IMG/VR virus record: IMGVR_UViG_3300035670_000767
Coordinates: 1 to 34,402 of that record
DNA from: a virus
Length of the DNA stretch: 34,402 nucleotides
Reading direction: 5' to 3' (one strand)
The position numbers were made by a program, and so were the translations under genes. Each line of letters begins with the position of its first letter. Within the stretch, counting starts at the first letter, position 1. Positions 19,937 through 29,051 of this stretch are shown here, in pieces. The notes below the pieces were generated by a model. That model did no database searches. It was not told where the DNA came from and worked only from the letters and a program-made list of their open reading frames with translations.

Positions 19937-20872
19937 TTAGCTAAATAAGCTGCTCGCTAAATACTCACCTGCTTTCTTGCCAAATGCGCCTGCCAGTGGA
20001 CCTGCTAGAGAACTCCCTGCTTGGCTCCAAAAGCTTGGTTGTTGTTGAGTCTGTCCTGTAAAGTTTGGAACAGGTCTAAATGGAGAGAGCGTCATGCCAC
20101 CACCGCTTGGCCTGTTGCCACCGCCACCAGCTTTTGATGCGTTTAAAAGCTTCATCTGATTGCCAAAGTCTTGCTGCTGCAATCTTGATTGAAAGTCGTA
20201 TTCCTGAGCAGGTGCAACGCCAGTTATTAAAGCCTTAGTGTTTCCAGCTTCAAGCCATGGCCTGTCTCTTGTTTGGTTGTAGAAGCCAACACCTGTCTGA
20301 AACGCCTGATTAGACATATCAAACTGCCCGGTAGCCTCCTGAAGCCCCTGAGATACTGCCTGTGACTGATAATCTAACGCCCTAGCGTTTTGAGAATCAG
20401 AGAGCTGTTTAGCTCTTGCTGCGTATGCAGGCGAATCAACGCTATTGCCAGTGCTCTGTGCCCAACGTGCAAGATCGTCATTTTCCTGTTGTCGTCTTGG
20501 AGCGTCATATCTCTCAAATCGACCCATTAACTCTTGCTCAATCCTTGCTCTTTCTTCTGGATTGTATACAGCTTGCCCCGGCCCCTGATAGTTGTATGGA
20601 GTTGAGGCGGTTTGACCAACCACATCAGCCTGACCCTGAAAAGTGTTGCCTAGAGCTATATCAGATTCTTGCTGATTCTGAACTATAGCGTTCTCGGTGC
20701 CTGTAAGGTTTTTGCTGTTTTTATACTTAGGGTCTTTATTGTTTGGGGAGTCGCTTAGGTTTTTCTTCTTACCCGGTAGAGCGCCAGTTTTTGACTGATA
20801 TGTTTTACCAGTCTTAGGATCTCTATATACTCCCGGCGAAAGATAAATCCCTTTGCCTGTACTTTTAGCCAT
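19937..20872 (-). CDS. probable virion or ejection protein (311 aa)
   Basis: A Gln/Asn/Gly-rich protein. The N-terminus contains YLSPGVYRDPKTGKTYQSKT; the motif LSPGVYR recurs in the adjacent protein at 20874. The middle is helical (residues about 115-165), followed by a Gly-rich linker and a short glycine-zipper segment near the C-terminus (AGSSLAGPLAGAFGKKAG). Part of the tail/ejection block by position. Confidence 0.65.
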   Translation of the reverse strand: MAKSTGKGIYLSPGVYRDPKTGKTYQSKTGALPGKKKNLSDSPNNKDPKYKNSKNLTGTENAIVQNQQESDIALGNTFQGQADVVGQTASTPYNYQGPGQAVYNPEERARIEQELMGRFERYDAPRRQQENDDLARWAQSTGNSVDSPAYAARAKQLSDSQNARALDYQSQAVSQGLQEATGQFDMSNQAFQTGVGFYNQTRDRPWLEAGNTKALITGVAPAQEYDFQSRLQQQDFGNQMKLLNASKAGGGGNRPSGGGMTLSPFRPVPNFTGQTQQQPSFWSQAGSSLAGPLAGAFGKKAGEYLASSLFS

Positions 20873-20873
20873 T

Positions 20874-21530
20874 TTACCCCCTTATCCACTGTTTACCTAG
20901 AGAGCTACCTGCTGCTGCTCCCTGCCTTGCTCTGTCCATAGCGTTACCAGCGCCCTGTCTAAATGGGCTTCTGGCACCATATCCGCCTGCTGCATAAGCT
21001 TGCTTAGGACTTGCCCACCCCCGCTGACGTCCCATCTGACCGTTACCAAGGCTACCGTCTGGCATCCTGTAGACACCGGGGCTAAGTCTCTGAGGTACTG
21101 CGCCGTATCCTGCTCCACCGCCTTGCATTGGAGTTCCTCCGACCTGATTTAATGCTCCCTGTGCTGCCTGTTGAGCTTGTTGTATCTGACCTTGTTCAAA
21201 TCCACCGATTCCAACCTGAGCTGCTTGTTCTGGTAGAACAGCGCCAGCACCACCTTGAGCCTGACTTGCCAGTTCTGGAGTTATTGCTGTAGGAGCAGGT
21301 TCAGGTGTAATCGTGCCATTCTGCACTCCCTGATTATATGCAGCGTTTTGCATATGCTTCAGATTAGTCCTCTGCCTAGCATCAAACTGCTGCGTACCTT
21401 TAGGTAATGTAGGTAATGGCTGACCACTCTGAGCTGCAATTTGCGCCTGATTATAGGCTGCATTTTGAGCATGTTTAGCGTTAGTCTTTGCCCTCTGTGG
21501 GCTGATTAATCTTGATACACCTTTTGCCAT
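20874..21530 (-). CDS. Gln/Gly-rich virion protein with internal duplication (218 aa)
   Basis: Low complexity rich in Ala, Gln and Gly. Two related blocks, NAKHAQNAAYNQAQ (about 16-29) and NLKHMQNAAYNQGV (about 57-70), show internal duplication, and LSPGVYRMPDG near 150 repeats a motif of the next protein. Probably a disordered ejection or tail protein, inferred from composition and place. Confidence 0.65.
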   Translation of the reverse strand: MAKGVSRLISPQRAKTNAKHAQNAAYNQAQIAAQSGQPLPTLPKGTQQFDARQRTNLKHMQNAAYNQGVQNGTITPEPAPTAITPELASQAQGGAGAVLPEQAAQVGIGGFEQGQIQQAQQAAQGALNQVGGTPMQGGGAGYGAVPQRLSPGVYRMPDGSLGNGQMGRQRGWASPKQAYAAGGYGARSPFRQGAGNAMDRARQGAAAGSSLGKQWIRG

Positions 21531-21551
21531 ATTTTTCTCCTCTAAAATTTA

Positions 21552-23093
21552 TTATGGAACATTTGAGCCTTGTTCGTAAGATAGTAAAGAGCCGTAGTAT
21601 TGAGGCAGCGTGGTTGTGCTTGCCCCATTACTTCCTCCGCCTAAATAAAGCGAAAGATAAAAGGCTTCTTTGTTGATATCGTAAAACTTTTTGTTTACTG
21701 TCAACGAACTCACTACAGACTGAGATGATAGCGTTGTAATAAAATCGCTATAAGAGCCTATAGTGAGTGAAGGTTGCTGGTTGATTAGTGGTCTGACCTT
21801 ATTAAATTTCTTGTTACTATTCTGGCCGCCGTTTATATAGGCAGATTGTATATACCAGTTTATGCTGCTCCTATAAGCCTCTCCACTTCCCCACTGATCA
21901 TAGAGATTGCCCTGCCCTGCTTTCCATAGTGCTATTGATGCAGAGCCATCAGGAGCTTGAGTCAGGAAATACATATCAGAGCCAGCAGTAGCAAATCCAC
22001 TCAAAAATACGAGATTTACAGCTCCTGCCGGGGCCGGTTTATATCTTGACCATGCGCCTGTAGTCATGTTCATTACGAAAGCTGGTGCGTTTGATCTGCC
22101 TATGTATAGTAGGTTTTCTCTTGGAGAAATGGCGCATTGGTTAGGAAATATCCCCGCTGTTGGATTAGCATCCTGCGCTCTTATTAGTGGATCTATTAGT
22201 TTTGTAAGGGATAGATACCAAGAGCCGTCTTTCTTATTAGAAAGAATATCGTTTATCGAGATAATGCCGCCATTTGTTATAAAATGAGCTACTCCACCTA
22301 TATAGAATATTGAGTTTCTTGCAGTCAGAGGCGGTATGAAATATCTGCCATAGAGCTGCCAAGAACCATCAGTTACACCGGGATCTGCTCCTGTATAGAC
22401 AAGCACCTCGCCCTCTGTTGATACACAGAACCAAACTGATTCAGAATCCCTATTACTACCTTCTGGACAAGAGGAACCGCCAGCATATGCGCTACCGCCC
22501 TTAATAAACCAGCTATCAAGCGGCAGTCTGGTTAGTGGACTGGCAGCGCCTAATACCTGATCTATTGCGCCATACCATACGTTTCTTGAGCCTGCCTCGC
22601 AAAAATAGAGCCTGCCTCTATATACCCATGGGGCTTCAAGGTTTGTTGCTGTTAGACCTGTCCCTGTCCAGCCTGAAGTAATTAAAGTTGATGTTCCATC
22701 ATATGTTTTTGGGGTTGCCCCTCCACCTGCACCAAAAAGATAGCTCCTAAACTGGCAGAAATTTAGTCCATCCGCACATACAAAAGCTGCACTAAAAACC
22801 CCTGCTGTGGTGACAGAATGACCTAGATCATAGCCCTGAGTTAAGAAAGTAGTTGTTCCGCTTGGTAGGGCTAGGGGTGTTATTTTATAATTTGCTCCTG
22901 CTATTCCTGCGACTGTGTTAGACAAGCCAAGGATAGTGAAAGATTTTCTAACCTCTGAGTACGATTCTTTAGGTGCAACATTATACAAATCTATGGCGTA
23001 ATCAGGACTCATAGACACATAGGGATCTATGGCGTTTATGCCTCCTGTTGGCGGCGGTATATAGAGAATTTTGTTGCCCTGAGCCAGTGCCAT
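21552..23093 (-). CDS. tail nozzle / tubular protein B-like (513 aa)
   Basis: A beta-rich protein that starts KILYIPPPTGGINAIDPYVS and alternates short strands with Gly/Trp turns (GTSTLITSGWTGTGL, YRGRLYFCEAG, ENLLYIGRSNAPAF), the appearance of the beta-propeller nozzle proteins of short-tailed phages (P22 gp10, T7 gp12 types). It would form the distal tail tube below the adaptor. The ATG at 23093 overlaps the preceding stop and has GAGAAG upstream; the in-frame TTG at 23108 is less likely. Confidence 0.7.
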   Translation of the reverse strand: MALAQGNKILYIPPPTGGINAIDPYVSMSPDYAIDLYNVAPKESYSEVRKSFTILGLSNTVAGIAGANYKITPLALPSGTTTFLTQGYDLGHSVTTAGVFSAAFVCADGLNFCQFRSYLFGAGGGATPKTYDGTSTLITSGWTGTGLTATNLEAPWVYRGRLYFCEAGSRNVWYGAIDQVLGAASPLTRLPLDSWFIKGGSAYAGGSSCPEGSNRDSESVWFCVSTEGEVLVYTGADPGVTDGSWQLYGRYFIPPLTARNSIFYIGGVAHFITNGGIISINDILSNKKDGSWYLSLTKLIDPLIRAQDANPTAGIFPNQCAISPRENLLYIGRSNAPAFVMNMTTGAWSRYKPAPAGAVNLVFLSGFATAGSDMYFLTQAPDGSASIALWKAGQGNLYDQWGSGEAYRSSINWYIQSAYINGGQNSNKKFNKVRPLINQQPSLTIGSYSDFITTLSSQSVVSSLTVNKKFYDINKEAFYLSLYLGGGSNGASTTTLPQYYGSLLSYEQGSNVP

Positions 23094-23094
23094 A

Positions 23095-24249
23095 TCATTT
23101 CTTCTCAAAAACAGGTCTAGGCGTTGCGTTTGAAGTGTCTATCCACTTGCCGTTCTTATCAAATCCAGTTGGATAGCTATTGCTAAAAAGCTCATCCATG
23201 TCTTTTACAAAAACATCCCAATTCTTCTGACCAATCTGAGGAGCCACATTATATAAAGCTTGATAAGCAGTCTCAGCGTCATTGATTCCAAGTTTGCCTA
23301 AGAAGTGTTTATAGTTGTCTTTGACTGTTTTAAGGTCGTTTTTGTCTTTGAGATTTGCTGTTGATGCTGCTGCGAATTGAGTCGCTATTGATTCGCCCTT
23401 CTTGCCTCCACCGTAGCCCTGCAAGGCTGCAAGCACGTTACCATAGGCTGCTGCTTTGCCTACCGCTGGTTTAGATAGGTCAATATCACCCTCTTTTGTG
23501 CTGAAACCAAACTTATCTTTGCCCCAGTCGAATTGAGTACCGTCTGCTAAGTCGCCTTGGTAGTTGCTATCAAAAAGAGGTATTGCGTTCTCTAATACTG
23601 CTTTTCTCCAGCCGTCTCTTGTCTGCTGGCGCTCGCCTTTTGATGAACCAAATAGACTACCTGCTAGACCTGCTATGCCGCCTATCCCTCCCCCAATAGC
23701 TGCACCCCAAGGGCCAAAATATGACCCCATAGCTGCACCGCTTGCGGCACCCTGACCAAAGCCCCTAATGTTTCTTTTTCCACCGCTTGCTGCGTCACCT
23801 TGGCTCATAGCGAGGTTTGTAGCGCCTAATGCTCCGATAGCTGGCAGAAGCACGTTTCCAGCCCCGCCGAAGCCTGCAAGATCGAACATCCCACCACCTT
23901 CCAATGCTACTTCAGGCAAAACCTCACCCCCCATAGCTGTTGCGTTATATGCTGCGTTAGCTGCGGGAGTTGCTGCCAATCCTCCTGCGGCTGGTGTCAT
24001 AGCCTCTGCTGCGCCTGCAATTCCCAGTGCTTCTTTTAGCTGATCCTCGCCAACGTCTTTTAAACCTCCCATGAAACTTTGGCCTGCTTCTTGCAAGGGA
24101 TTAGCAGCCTGCTGCGGCGTGGGAACTGACATCGGTGCGCCTTGAGGCATCATTGAGCTTTGTAGTTGTCTTGGATCAACAGGTATCAATCGCCCATCAG
24201 GGCTTTGCATAAAGACATTACCATATTGGTCTTGAACATATTGGCTCAT
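23095..24249 (-). CDS. virion protein with glycine-zipper segments (384 aa)
   Basis: The N-terminus is YVQDQYGNVFMQSPDGRLIP; residues about 60-210 are Ala/Gly-rich with a marked glycine zipper (GPWGAAIGGGIGGIAGLAGS), which in ejection proteins is thought to insert into membranes; the C-terminal third is a globular helical region. It lies between adaptor and nozzle genes, with four-base overlaps, so it is a tail-associated or ejection protein. Confidence 0.65.
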   Translation of the reverse strand: MSQYVQDQYGNVFMQSPDGRLIPVDPRQLQSSMMPQGAPMSVPTPQQAANPLQEAGQSFMGGLKDVGEDQLKEALGIAGAAEAMTPAAGGLAATPAANAAYNATAMGGEVLPEVALEGGGMFDLAGFGGAGNVLLPAIGALGATNLAMSQGDAASGGKRNIRGFGQGAASGAAMGSYFGPWGAAIGGGIGGIAGLAGSLFGSSKGERQQTRDGWRKAVLENAIPLFDSNYQGDLADGTQFDWGKDKFGFSTKEGDIDLSKPAVGKAAAYGNVLAALQGYGGGKKGESIATQFAAASTANLKDKNDLKTVKDNYKHFLGKLGINDAETAYQALYNVAPQIGQKNWDVFVKDMDELFSNSYPTGFDKNGKWIDTSNATPRPVFEKK

Positions 24250-24980
24250 ACACCGAATCCTGAATCTGGTACGTTACTGCTACTTAAAAATCTCTGCCTC
24301 CTATACCTGCTACCGCAAAATATTGGCCCCGCTCCTCTTATGGCTGCAATTCTTTCGTTAGACCTCTCTAGTGCCTGAGCTGCCAATGTCTCATAGGCAA
24401 GACCTTTAGACCTAAAATAATGCGCCATTATCCTGAACCTCAATGCGTCATCATCCAGAACAGGTGCGTGAGTGTCTGCGCTAAATAGTGTTGCGTAAAC
24501 TGTTGGGCCAGTTGATGCGATAACCCTGTTGTTTGACATATATAGAAACTTGATTGTCTTACCGTTGTCGCTCGCATCTGGCGTTGGACTGATTGTTATA
24601 TCTGCCTGAGTGTAGCCAAGAACAATAAACCTCTGCCTGTTTAGATAGGATACATAGCTATATTGCCTCATCTGATACTGCTGAGGACTCATTGGAGCCA
24701 TTAACGCCCAGTTATCGCTTGTATTATAGACGGTATCAAACACCCAACCATCAAAGTCAGAGGGAAAAGCATATGTATTATCTCCTGTAGCAAGGGTTAT
24801 CGTTCCTTCTTTGATAAGCTGCGGCCATTCGAGTTCTCTGCATAACTCTTTGTTAGCCTCATTAGCTTTTTGTTGAAGTATCAGTGCGGCATCCTCTGTG
24901 CCTGCGTATAGGCCAGAAGCAAGGGCAGGTAAGCCCTCACTTTTTAGCCCGTTATTTACAAGGTCTAAGATGGAAGTCAT
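24246..24980 (-). CDS. head-to-tail adaptor (244 aa)
   Basis: Starts MTSILDLVNNGLKSEGLP and has a helical N-terminus ending CRELEWPQL, followed by a beta region with DNTYAFPSDFDGWVFDTVYN and SYLNRQRFIVLGYTQADI, then a helical region: the arrangement of P22 gp4 / T7 gp11-like adaptors that join portal and nozzle. The last segment is basic (RYRRQR) and ends in FGV. Its ATG overlaps the stop of the 16-residue basic peptide gene. Confidence 0.75.
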   Translation of the reverse strand: MTSILDLVNNGLKSEGLPALASGLYAGTEDAALILQQKANEANKELCRELEWPQLIKEGTITLATGDNTYAFPSDFDGWVFDTVYNTSDNWALMAPMSPQQYQMRQYSYVSYLNRQRFIVLGYTQADITISPTPDASDNGKTIKFLYMSNNRVIASTGPTVYATLFSADTHAPVLDDDALRFRIMAHYFRSKGLAYETLAAQALERSNERIAAIRGAGPIFCGSRYRRQRFLSSSNVPDSGFGV

Positions 24981-25030
24981 TATTTACCTCTCTTTCCGCC
25001 TTTACCTTTTTTCTTTCCTTTACATGCCAT
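24980..25030 (-). CDS. 16-residue basic micro-peptide
   Basis: The frame encodes MACKGKKKGKGGKRGK: nine Lys/Arg in sixteen residues with four Gly. It is preceded by GGAGGTGAT at the best distance, among the strongest ribosome binding sites in the window, and its TAA overlaps the ATG of the adaptor gene (TAATG). It could be a true product (a DNA- or capsid-binding peptide) or serve mainly to feed ribosomes to the adaptor gene. Confidence 0.6.
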   Translation of the reverse strand: MACKGKKKGKGGKRGK

Positions 25031-25045
25031 AACTATCACCTCCAA

Positions 25046-27439
25046 TTAAATCCCAAACTGAGCCATTAATTTAGCCACGACCGCCTGATGCTCCGCGTCG
25101 CTCCAGTACGTCCCCTGCACATATATCGGCTCGGAGATGGAGCCGTTCATCCAATTAGTTACGCCCGTTCCATTTCCTAATATCAAAACGGCTCCTGCTG
25201 TTGGAACTGTGTAAGATCCTCCGTTAGAATCTGTCGTATCTATCTGAACGCCGTTCTTATAAACTTTTATACCGCTAGAAGAAGTGCCTCCGTCGTATAT
25301 AAAGCTCAAAACAAGGGCTTCATTTGCGGAATATGCCCCGTTATTACTCGCTCTTTGAATATATGCGCTGGTTCCGTTGAAAAGACCAACAACTATTGTT
25401 CCATTAATTGAAAGCCTTGCTACGAATCGACTAGCTGTTGTCGTGTCGTAACCTGCCATTATATAAAAATTGCCCGATGAAACCAAATTGGGCTTCACCA
25501 CAACCGCCCCACTCATCCCGCCAGTAGGATTAACAGCAAGCGTAGTCGTAAGGTTATGCGTCGTGCCGTTGAACACAAACACCCTGTTGCCGTTTATGGA
25601 GGGGTAGATTGGGTAGGTGGTTGTGGGGGCGTAGGTGGAGGAGGAGGTAGCTACGTTAAAATCTATCTCTGTTGCGTGGATAGAAGATGCGTTATCTCCA
25701 TCATAAGCCCTAGTGTTAGAAGCATCCGTAATGTGAACCAAAAGACTGAGATTTCCAGTATTTGCTGCTGTTGCTGTACCTTCGATTATAGTCCAAACTC
25801 CATCAGCTGTTGCTGTTGAACTTACCCATGCTACACTTGTTCCTGTTGTCCCGACTACGGACTGAGTCCCTAAATCTACATACAAACGGCTAGTGCCGGT
25901 TGTCGGCCAAGTTAAATCGACAAGAGTATTTCTTGTCCCTGTTCCTCGTTTTGCTCTGTATTTTAGTCGGTAGGTTGTCCCTGTGACTACAGGAATAGAT
26001 CCTTGAGTGACGTAGTGAGTAGCAGCTGCCGCTGCGTTTTCTTTAAACTCTGTTGCCGAAATATTAACGGCGCTTCCATAGTTCCAATAGGAAGCCCCTG
26101 CCGCTAAGTTTTCGCTATATAGAACCCTATTCTCCCTATTATCCCCCCCTGACAGGATAGGCCTGTTGGCTGCTGTGCCCTGCGTTGCGGGAAAGGCTGA
26201 CGACAAGATCGCTGTGGTTGTGGTTGGGATGTAGGTGGGGGAGGCAGAGGCTAATTTAAACTCTACTGCTGTAGCATGGATAGATGAGGTGTTATCACCA
26301 TTATAAGCCCTAGTGTTAGAAGCGTCTGTAATATGTACCAGAATAGTAAGATTACCTGTATTCGCTGCTGTTACTGTACCTTCTATTATAGTCCATTCAC
26401 TGTCTGCTGTTGCCGTTGAAGTAATCCAAGCTACGCTCGTTCCGGTTGTGCCGACTACTGCTTGCGTCCCCAAATCGACATATAAACGGCTAGTGCCGGT
26501 TGTCGGCCACGTTAAATCGACTAGGGTATTTCTTGTCCCTGTTCCTCTTTTTGCTCTGTATTTTAGTCGGTAGGTTGTCCCTGTGACTACAGGAATAGAT
26601 CCTTGAGTGACGTAGTGAGTAGCAGCTGCCGCTGCGTTTTCTTTAAACTCTGTTGCCGAAAGATTGACCGCACTTCCGTAATTCCAATAAGAAGCTCCTG
26701 ATGCTAAGTTTTCGCTGTAAAGTACCCTATTCTCCAGCGCACTATTGGCATAAATCGGTGCTGCTGTGGTGGCTACATACACAGGGCTGATCCATGGGGC
26801 GGAGACTGAGCCTAGCTGAACGCTTGCGCTGTAAAGGTCTATCTTCTCTGTCCCTGCGGCGTTCCATATAACGGCCATTGTTGTGTTATTGGCTGCTGTC
26901 GCAAAGGACATACCGGCCATTATAGTAGTTGAGGCGGCTGTATATGTAAGAATAACTCGATACCGCTTGGTTCCTATCGTCTCAATAGTAGCTGTGCAAC
27001 CTGTGGCAGTTCCAAGAACTCCATTAAGCAAATCTACAACAACGGCCTTAGTTGCTGTCTGGTTATTACCAATAATCGCAAACTGATAATTATTATAGGC
27101 AATATCATAGATAGATCGGTAAACGGTTCCGACTGTAGCGGCTGAAGTTATTAGCTGATAAATCCCATGAGCGTCATTTGCTGCCGTAGCTGTAACAGTT
27201 GCTCCGCTAACAGTTGAAGGCCAGCCTGTCTTATTCCAAACTGCATTAGATAGCGTTTCAGAATAAGCAACCCTATTCTCCCTATCGCTCTGCGCCAGAT
27301 CATCAGCTTGGCTGACTGCGCCGTCTACGGTCGTTACCTGTAGATTGCCTGACCAGTAGGCCGTCGGCTTCGTGATAGAGGTTATAGGGGAGTAGGAACC
27401 ATCACTACCACGTCTATGAAATGCCCTTCTTTGAGCCAT
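25046..27439 (-). CDS. modular tail fiber with LamG-like C-terminal domain (797 aa)
   Basis: The N-terminal 60 residues (AQRRAFHRRGSDGSYSP and ITSITKPTAYWSG) probably attach to the virion. Three related beta-sandwich modules follow, each starting ENRVxYSExL (about residues 55, 235 and 435); the last two are nearly identical 200-residue repeats that look like carbohydrate-binding modules. The C-terminal 160 residues (GAVVVKPNLVSSGNFYIMAG, LSFIYDGGTSSSGIKVYKNG, then ILGNGTGVTNWMNGSI) form a concanavalin/LamG-type domain. Together this suits receptor binding on cell-surface glycans. Confidence 0.8.
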   Translation of the reverse strand: MAQRRAFHRRGSDGSYSPITSITKPTAYWSGNLQVTTVDGAVSQADDLAQSDRENRVAYSETLSNAVWNKTGWPSTVSGATVTATAANDAHGIYQLITSAATVGTVYRSIYDIAYNNYQFAIIGNNQTATKAVVVDLLNGVLGTATGCTATIETIGTKRYRVILTYTAASTTIMAGMSFATAANNTTMAVIWNAAGTEKIDLYSASVQLGSVSAPWISPVYVATTAAPIYANSALENRVLYSENLASGASYWNYGSAVNLSATEFKENAAAAATHYVTQGSIPVVTGTTYRLKYRAKRGTGTRNTLVDLTWPTTGTSRLYVDLGTQAVVGTTGTSVAWITSTATADSEWTIIEGTVTAANTGNLTILVHITDASNTRAYNGDNTSSIHATAVEFKLASASPTYIPTTTTAILSSAFPATQGTAANRPILSGGDNRENRVLYSENLAAGASYWNYGSAVNISATEFKENAAAAATHYVTQGSIPVVTGTTYRLKYRAKRGTGTRNTLVDLTWPTTGTSRLYVDLGTQSVVGTTGTSVAWVSSTATADGVWTIIEGTATAANTGNLSLLVHITDASNTRAYDGDNASSIHATEIDFNVATSSSTYAPTTTYPIYPSINGNRVFVFNGTTHNLTTTLAVNPTGGMSGAVVVKPNLVSSGNFYIMAGYDTTTASRFVARLSINGTIVVGLFNGTSAYIQRASNNGAYSANEALVLSFIYDGGTSSSGIKVYKNGVQIDTTDSNGGSYTVPTAGAVLILGNGTGVTNWMNGSISEPIYVQGTYWSDAEHQAVVAKLMAQFGI
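25560..26740 (-). repeat. tandem 600-bp duplication in the fiber gene
   Basis: Copies 25600-26136 and 26200-26736 are offset by exactly 600 bases. About 110 bases near 25949-26061 are identical to 26549-26661, with lower similarity outside, which suggests gene conversion between copies. Limits are approximate. Confidence 0.85.
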
Positions 27440-27442
27440 GAA

Positions 27443-27754
27443 TCATACTCCATCACCCGGTGTAATCTGTGCGTATCCGTTAGCTATTGCTCCTATGACT
27501 GCGTATCTATCATAGCCTGCTGGTCTGGTGAATATCTCAACACCGCCCGGTGGAATTATCATGCCGTTACCATCAGTGAAAGCTGCTGTAACAGTAGCAG
27601 AACTTGAGCCTATATTGACTGCTATTGCGCCAGTTGATGTATTAACAATTCTAACCTGTTTAGCTGCTGATACTATGTCAACTGCCTGAGACGATGCGCT
27701 AATTGTAACGTTTTTTGCTGTTGCTATGCTCGGTTGAAAGGAGAGAAAGCTCAT
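27443..27754 (-). CDS. small virion-associated beta protein (103 aa)
   Basis: A Thr/Ala/Val-rich beta protein (ATAKNVTISASSQAVDIV, KQVRIVNTSTGAIAVNIGS, IPPGGVEIFTRPAGYDRYAV, and a GYAQITPGDG end), matching a common type of small phage head-tail or decoration protein whose role is not established. It precedes the fiber gene in transcription by three bases. Confidence 0.65.
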   Translation of the reverse strand: MSFLSFQPSIATAKNVTISASSQAVDIVSAAKQVRIVNTSTGAIAVNIGSSSATVTAAFTDGNGMIIPPGGVEIFTRPAGYDRYAVIGAIANGYAQITPGDGV

Positions 27755-27761
27755 AAAATAC

Positions 27762-28037
27762 CTATAAAAGTTGACATAATGCCTGTTTTGAGAACTCTTG
27801 AATTTTTAGTCTGTCATCAAGATTTCTAACGTGACCTATTAATGATTCTACAACCTTTAGTAATTCCTCTTTAGTGCAATTAGCAAAAGGCTTAGGATCA
27901 CCACTATCATTAAACTTCCAGAGCATGTCCCCAATCGGCACAAGCAGGGGGAACTCAATTTGCTCCTCCTGCCTTGCCATTATCAGGTTATCAACTGTTC
28001 TGGTTAGCTGATCAAGGCCACCTAAATCACTTCTCAT
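27762..28037 (-). CDS. hypothetical protein (91 aa)
   Basis: A helical acidic protein (GLDQLTRTVDNLIMARQEEQ and a C-terminal coiled stretch). It overlaps the preceding gene by four bases, so it is part of the connector/accessory block between the capsid and the fiber. No domain recognised. Confidence 0.55.
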   Translation of the reverse strand: MRSDLGGLDQLTRTVDNLIMARQEEQIEFPLLVPIGDMLWKFNDSGDPKPFANCTKEELLKVVESLIGHVRNLDDRLKIQEFSKQALCQLL

Positions 28038-28417
28038 ATTTTAACGTATTCTTTTGTTAATTCGTTAATACATGCAAATAGACCATGAGTGCCACTTGTC
28101 AGCGTTACTGAGCCGTTGGTTGTTCCATTCAGGATGCCGTCAGTTGGGCAGAAAACTCTGACCTGTGCAGCAGCTCTATTTACAACAAACTGAGTCTTCT
28201 CAAATCCTCTTGCTGATGTTGGATCTCTTAGCTTAAAAACATCTCCGGTTGCGCTGGTTGCTGCGGTTACAACACAGATATCGCCCAGTCCTTCGTAAGC
28301 TTGAGATTGAACGCTCTTGCCTGTTAGCGTAATTCCAGTCTCAGTTGTAAGTTTAGCAATCTCTTTGGCTAACTCTGAGGGTGTGCCAATCTGCATTAAT
28401 TTTAATATTTCTGTCAT
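28034..28417 (-). CDS. hypothetical virion-region protein (127 aa)
   Basis: A mixed protein, helical at first (PSELAKEIAKLTTETG) then beta-prone (VCPT-like and GSVTLTSGTHGLFACINELT segments). Similar proteins sit after the capsid genes of environmental phages and have no assigned function. Overlaps its neighbours by four bases on each side. Confidence 0.6.
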   Translation of the reverse strand: MTEILKLMQIGTPSELAKEIAKLTTETGITLTGKSVQSQAYEGLGDICVVTAATSATGDVFKLRDPTSARGFEKTQFVVNRAAAQVRVFCPTDGILNGTTNGSVTLTSGTHGLFACINELTKEYVKI

Positions 28418-28992
28418 TTTACTTTCTCCGTAGTTTTAGATTTAGCCTTGCTTTCTAATTCAGCAATAATCTGATCTTTCTTTGCCAACGCCTCAGCCTG
28501 AGCGTCAAGTTGAAGCTGAATCGCCTCAAACTTTCTGTTCATTTCTGCCTCAGCAAATCTTTTATCAGAGCCTTCAAGGAAAGCGATTGCCTTCTTTCTA
28601 TCGGCCAACCCTCCCATTACTTTTGTTACCATAGCATCACTTGATTGAGCTAACTGCTCAACGCTATAGATGTCAGATGCTTCGTAGTTCTTAATCTGAG
28701 CAGGTGTCATGTTATCAAGCACTTTTAGAGGTGTGCCGATTCTCTCACCTTTTTTCTTAGCTAGGTACATCTCCCATGCGTCAGGGAATCGTCTGATATC
28801 TGAGTATTCTGCTGTGTCTCTTACGGGAACCTCTAGGACACTAAAAGAATCAGTTGTTATTTTTATGTATGGAATATCTATGTATTTTGGAGCATTGGGA
28901 TCGAAAGCTGCCTTGGGGTTAGGTCTTGCCTCATCTCTAAACTCAACAAACAGTGAATTATCTCTCGGATCTGGTCGTCTTGGTAGTTGCAT
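28414..28992 (-). CDS. hypothetical virion-region protein (192 aa)
   Basis: An N-terminal region with PRRPDPRDNSLFVEFRDEAR and a predicted C-terminal coiled coil (about residues 120-192, EAEMNRKFEAIQLQLDAQAE then KKDQIIAELESK). It is the first gene after the capsid-unit terminator at 29016-29040, so it is expressed less than the capsid. Function unknown; a structural role is likely. Confidence 0.6.
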   Translation of the reverse strand: MQLPRRPDPRDNSLFVEFRDEARPNPKAAFDPNAPKYIDIPYIKITTDSFSVLEVPVRDTAEYSDIRRFPDAWEMYLAKKKGERIGTPLKVLDNMTPAQIKNYEASDIYSVEQLAQSSDAMVTKVMGGLADRKKAIAFLEGSDKRFAEAEMNRKFEAIQLQLDAQAEALAKKDQIIAELESKAKSKTTEKVK

Positions 28993-29015
28993 ATTGTTTA
29001 ATCATCCTTCTTGGT

Positions 29016-29040
29016 TAAAAAGGGGAGATTACTCCCCCCT
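29016..29040 (-). terminator. terminator after capsid and decoration genes
   Basis: On the minus strand the stem GGGGAG-TAAT-CTCCCC is followed by TTTTT. It lies between the decoration protein gene (end 29052) and the next late gene (28992), probably allowing high capsid expression with partial read-through downstream. Confidence 0.75.
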
Positions 29041-29051
29041 CATGTTAATTA

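Noticed and set aside
25046-27439. Diversity-generating retroelement target in the fiber
   Set aside because: The two repeats are protein modules of 200 residues differing at all bases, not adenine-specific template/variable repeats, and no reverse transcriptase is seen.
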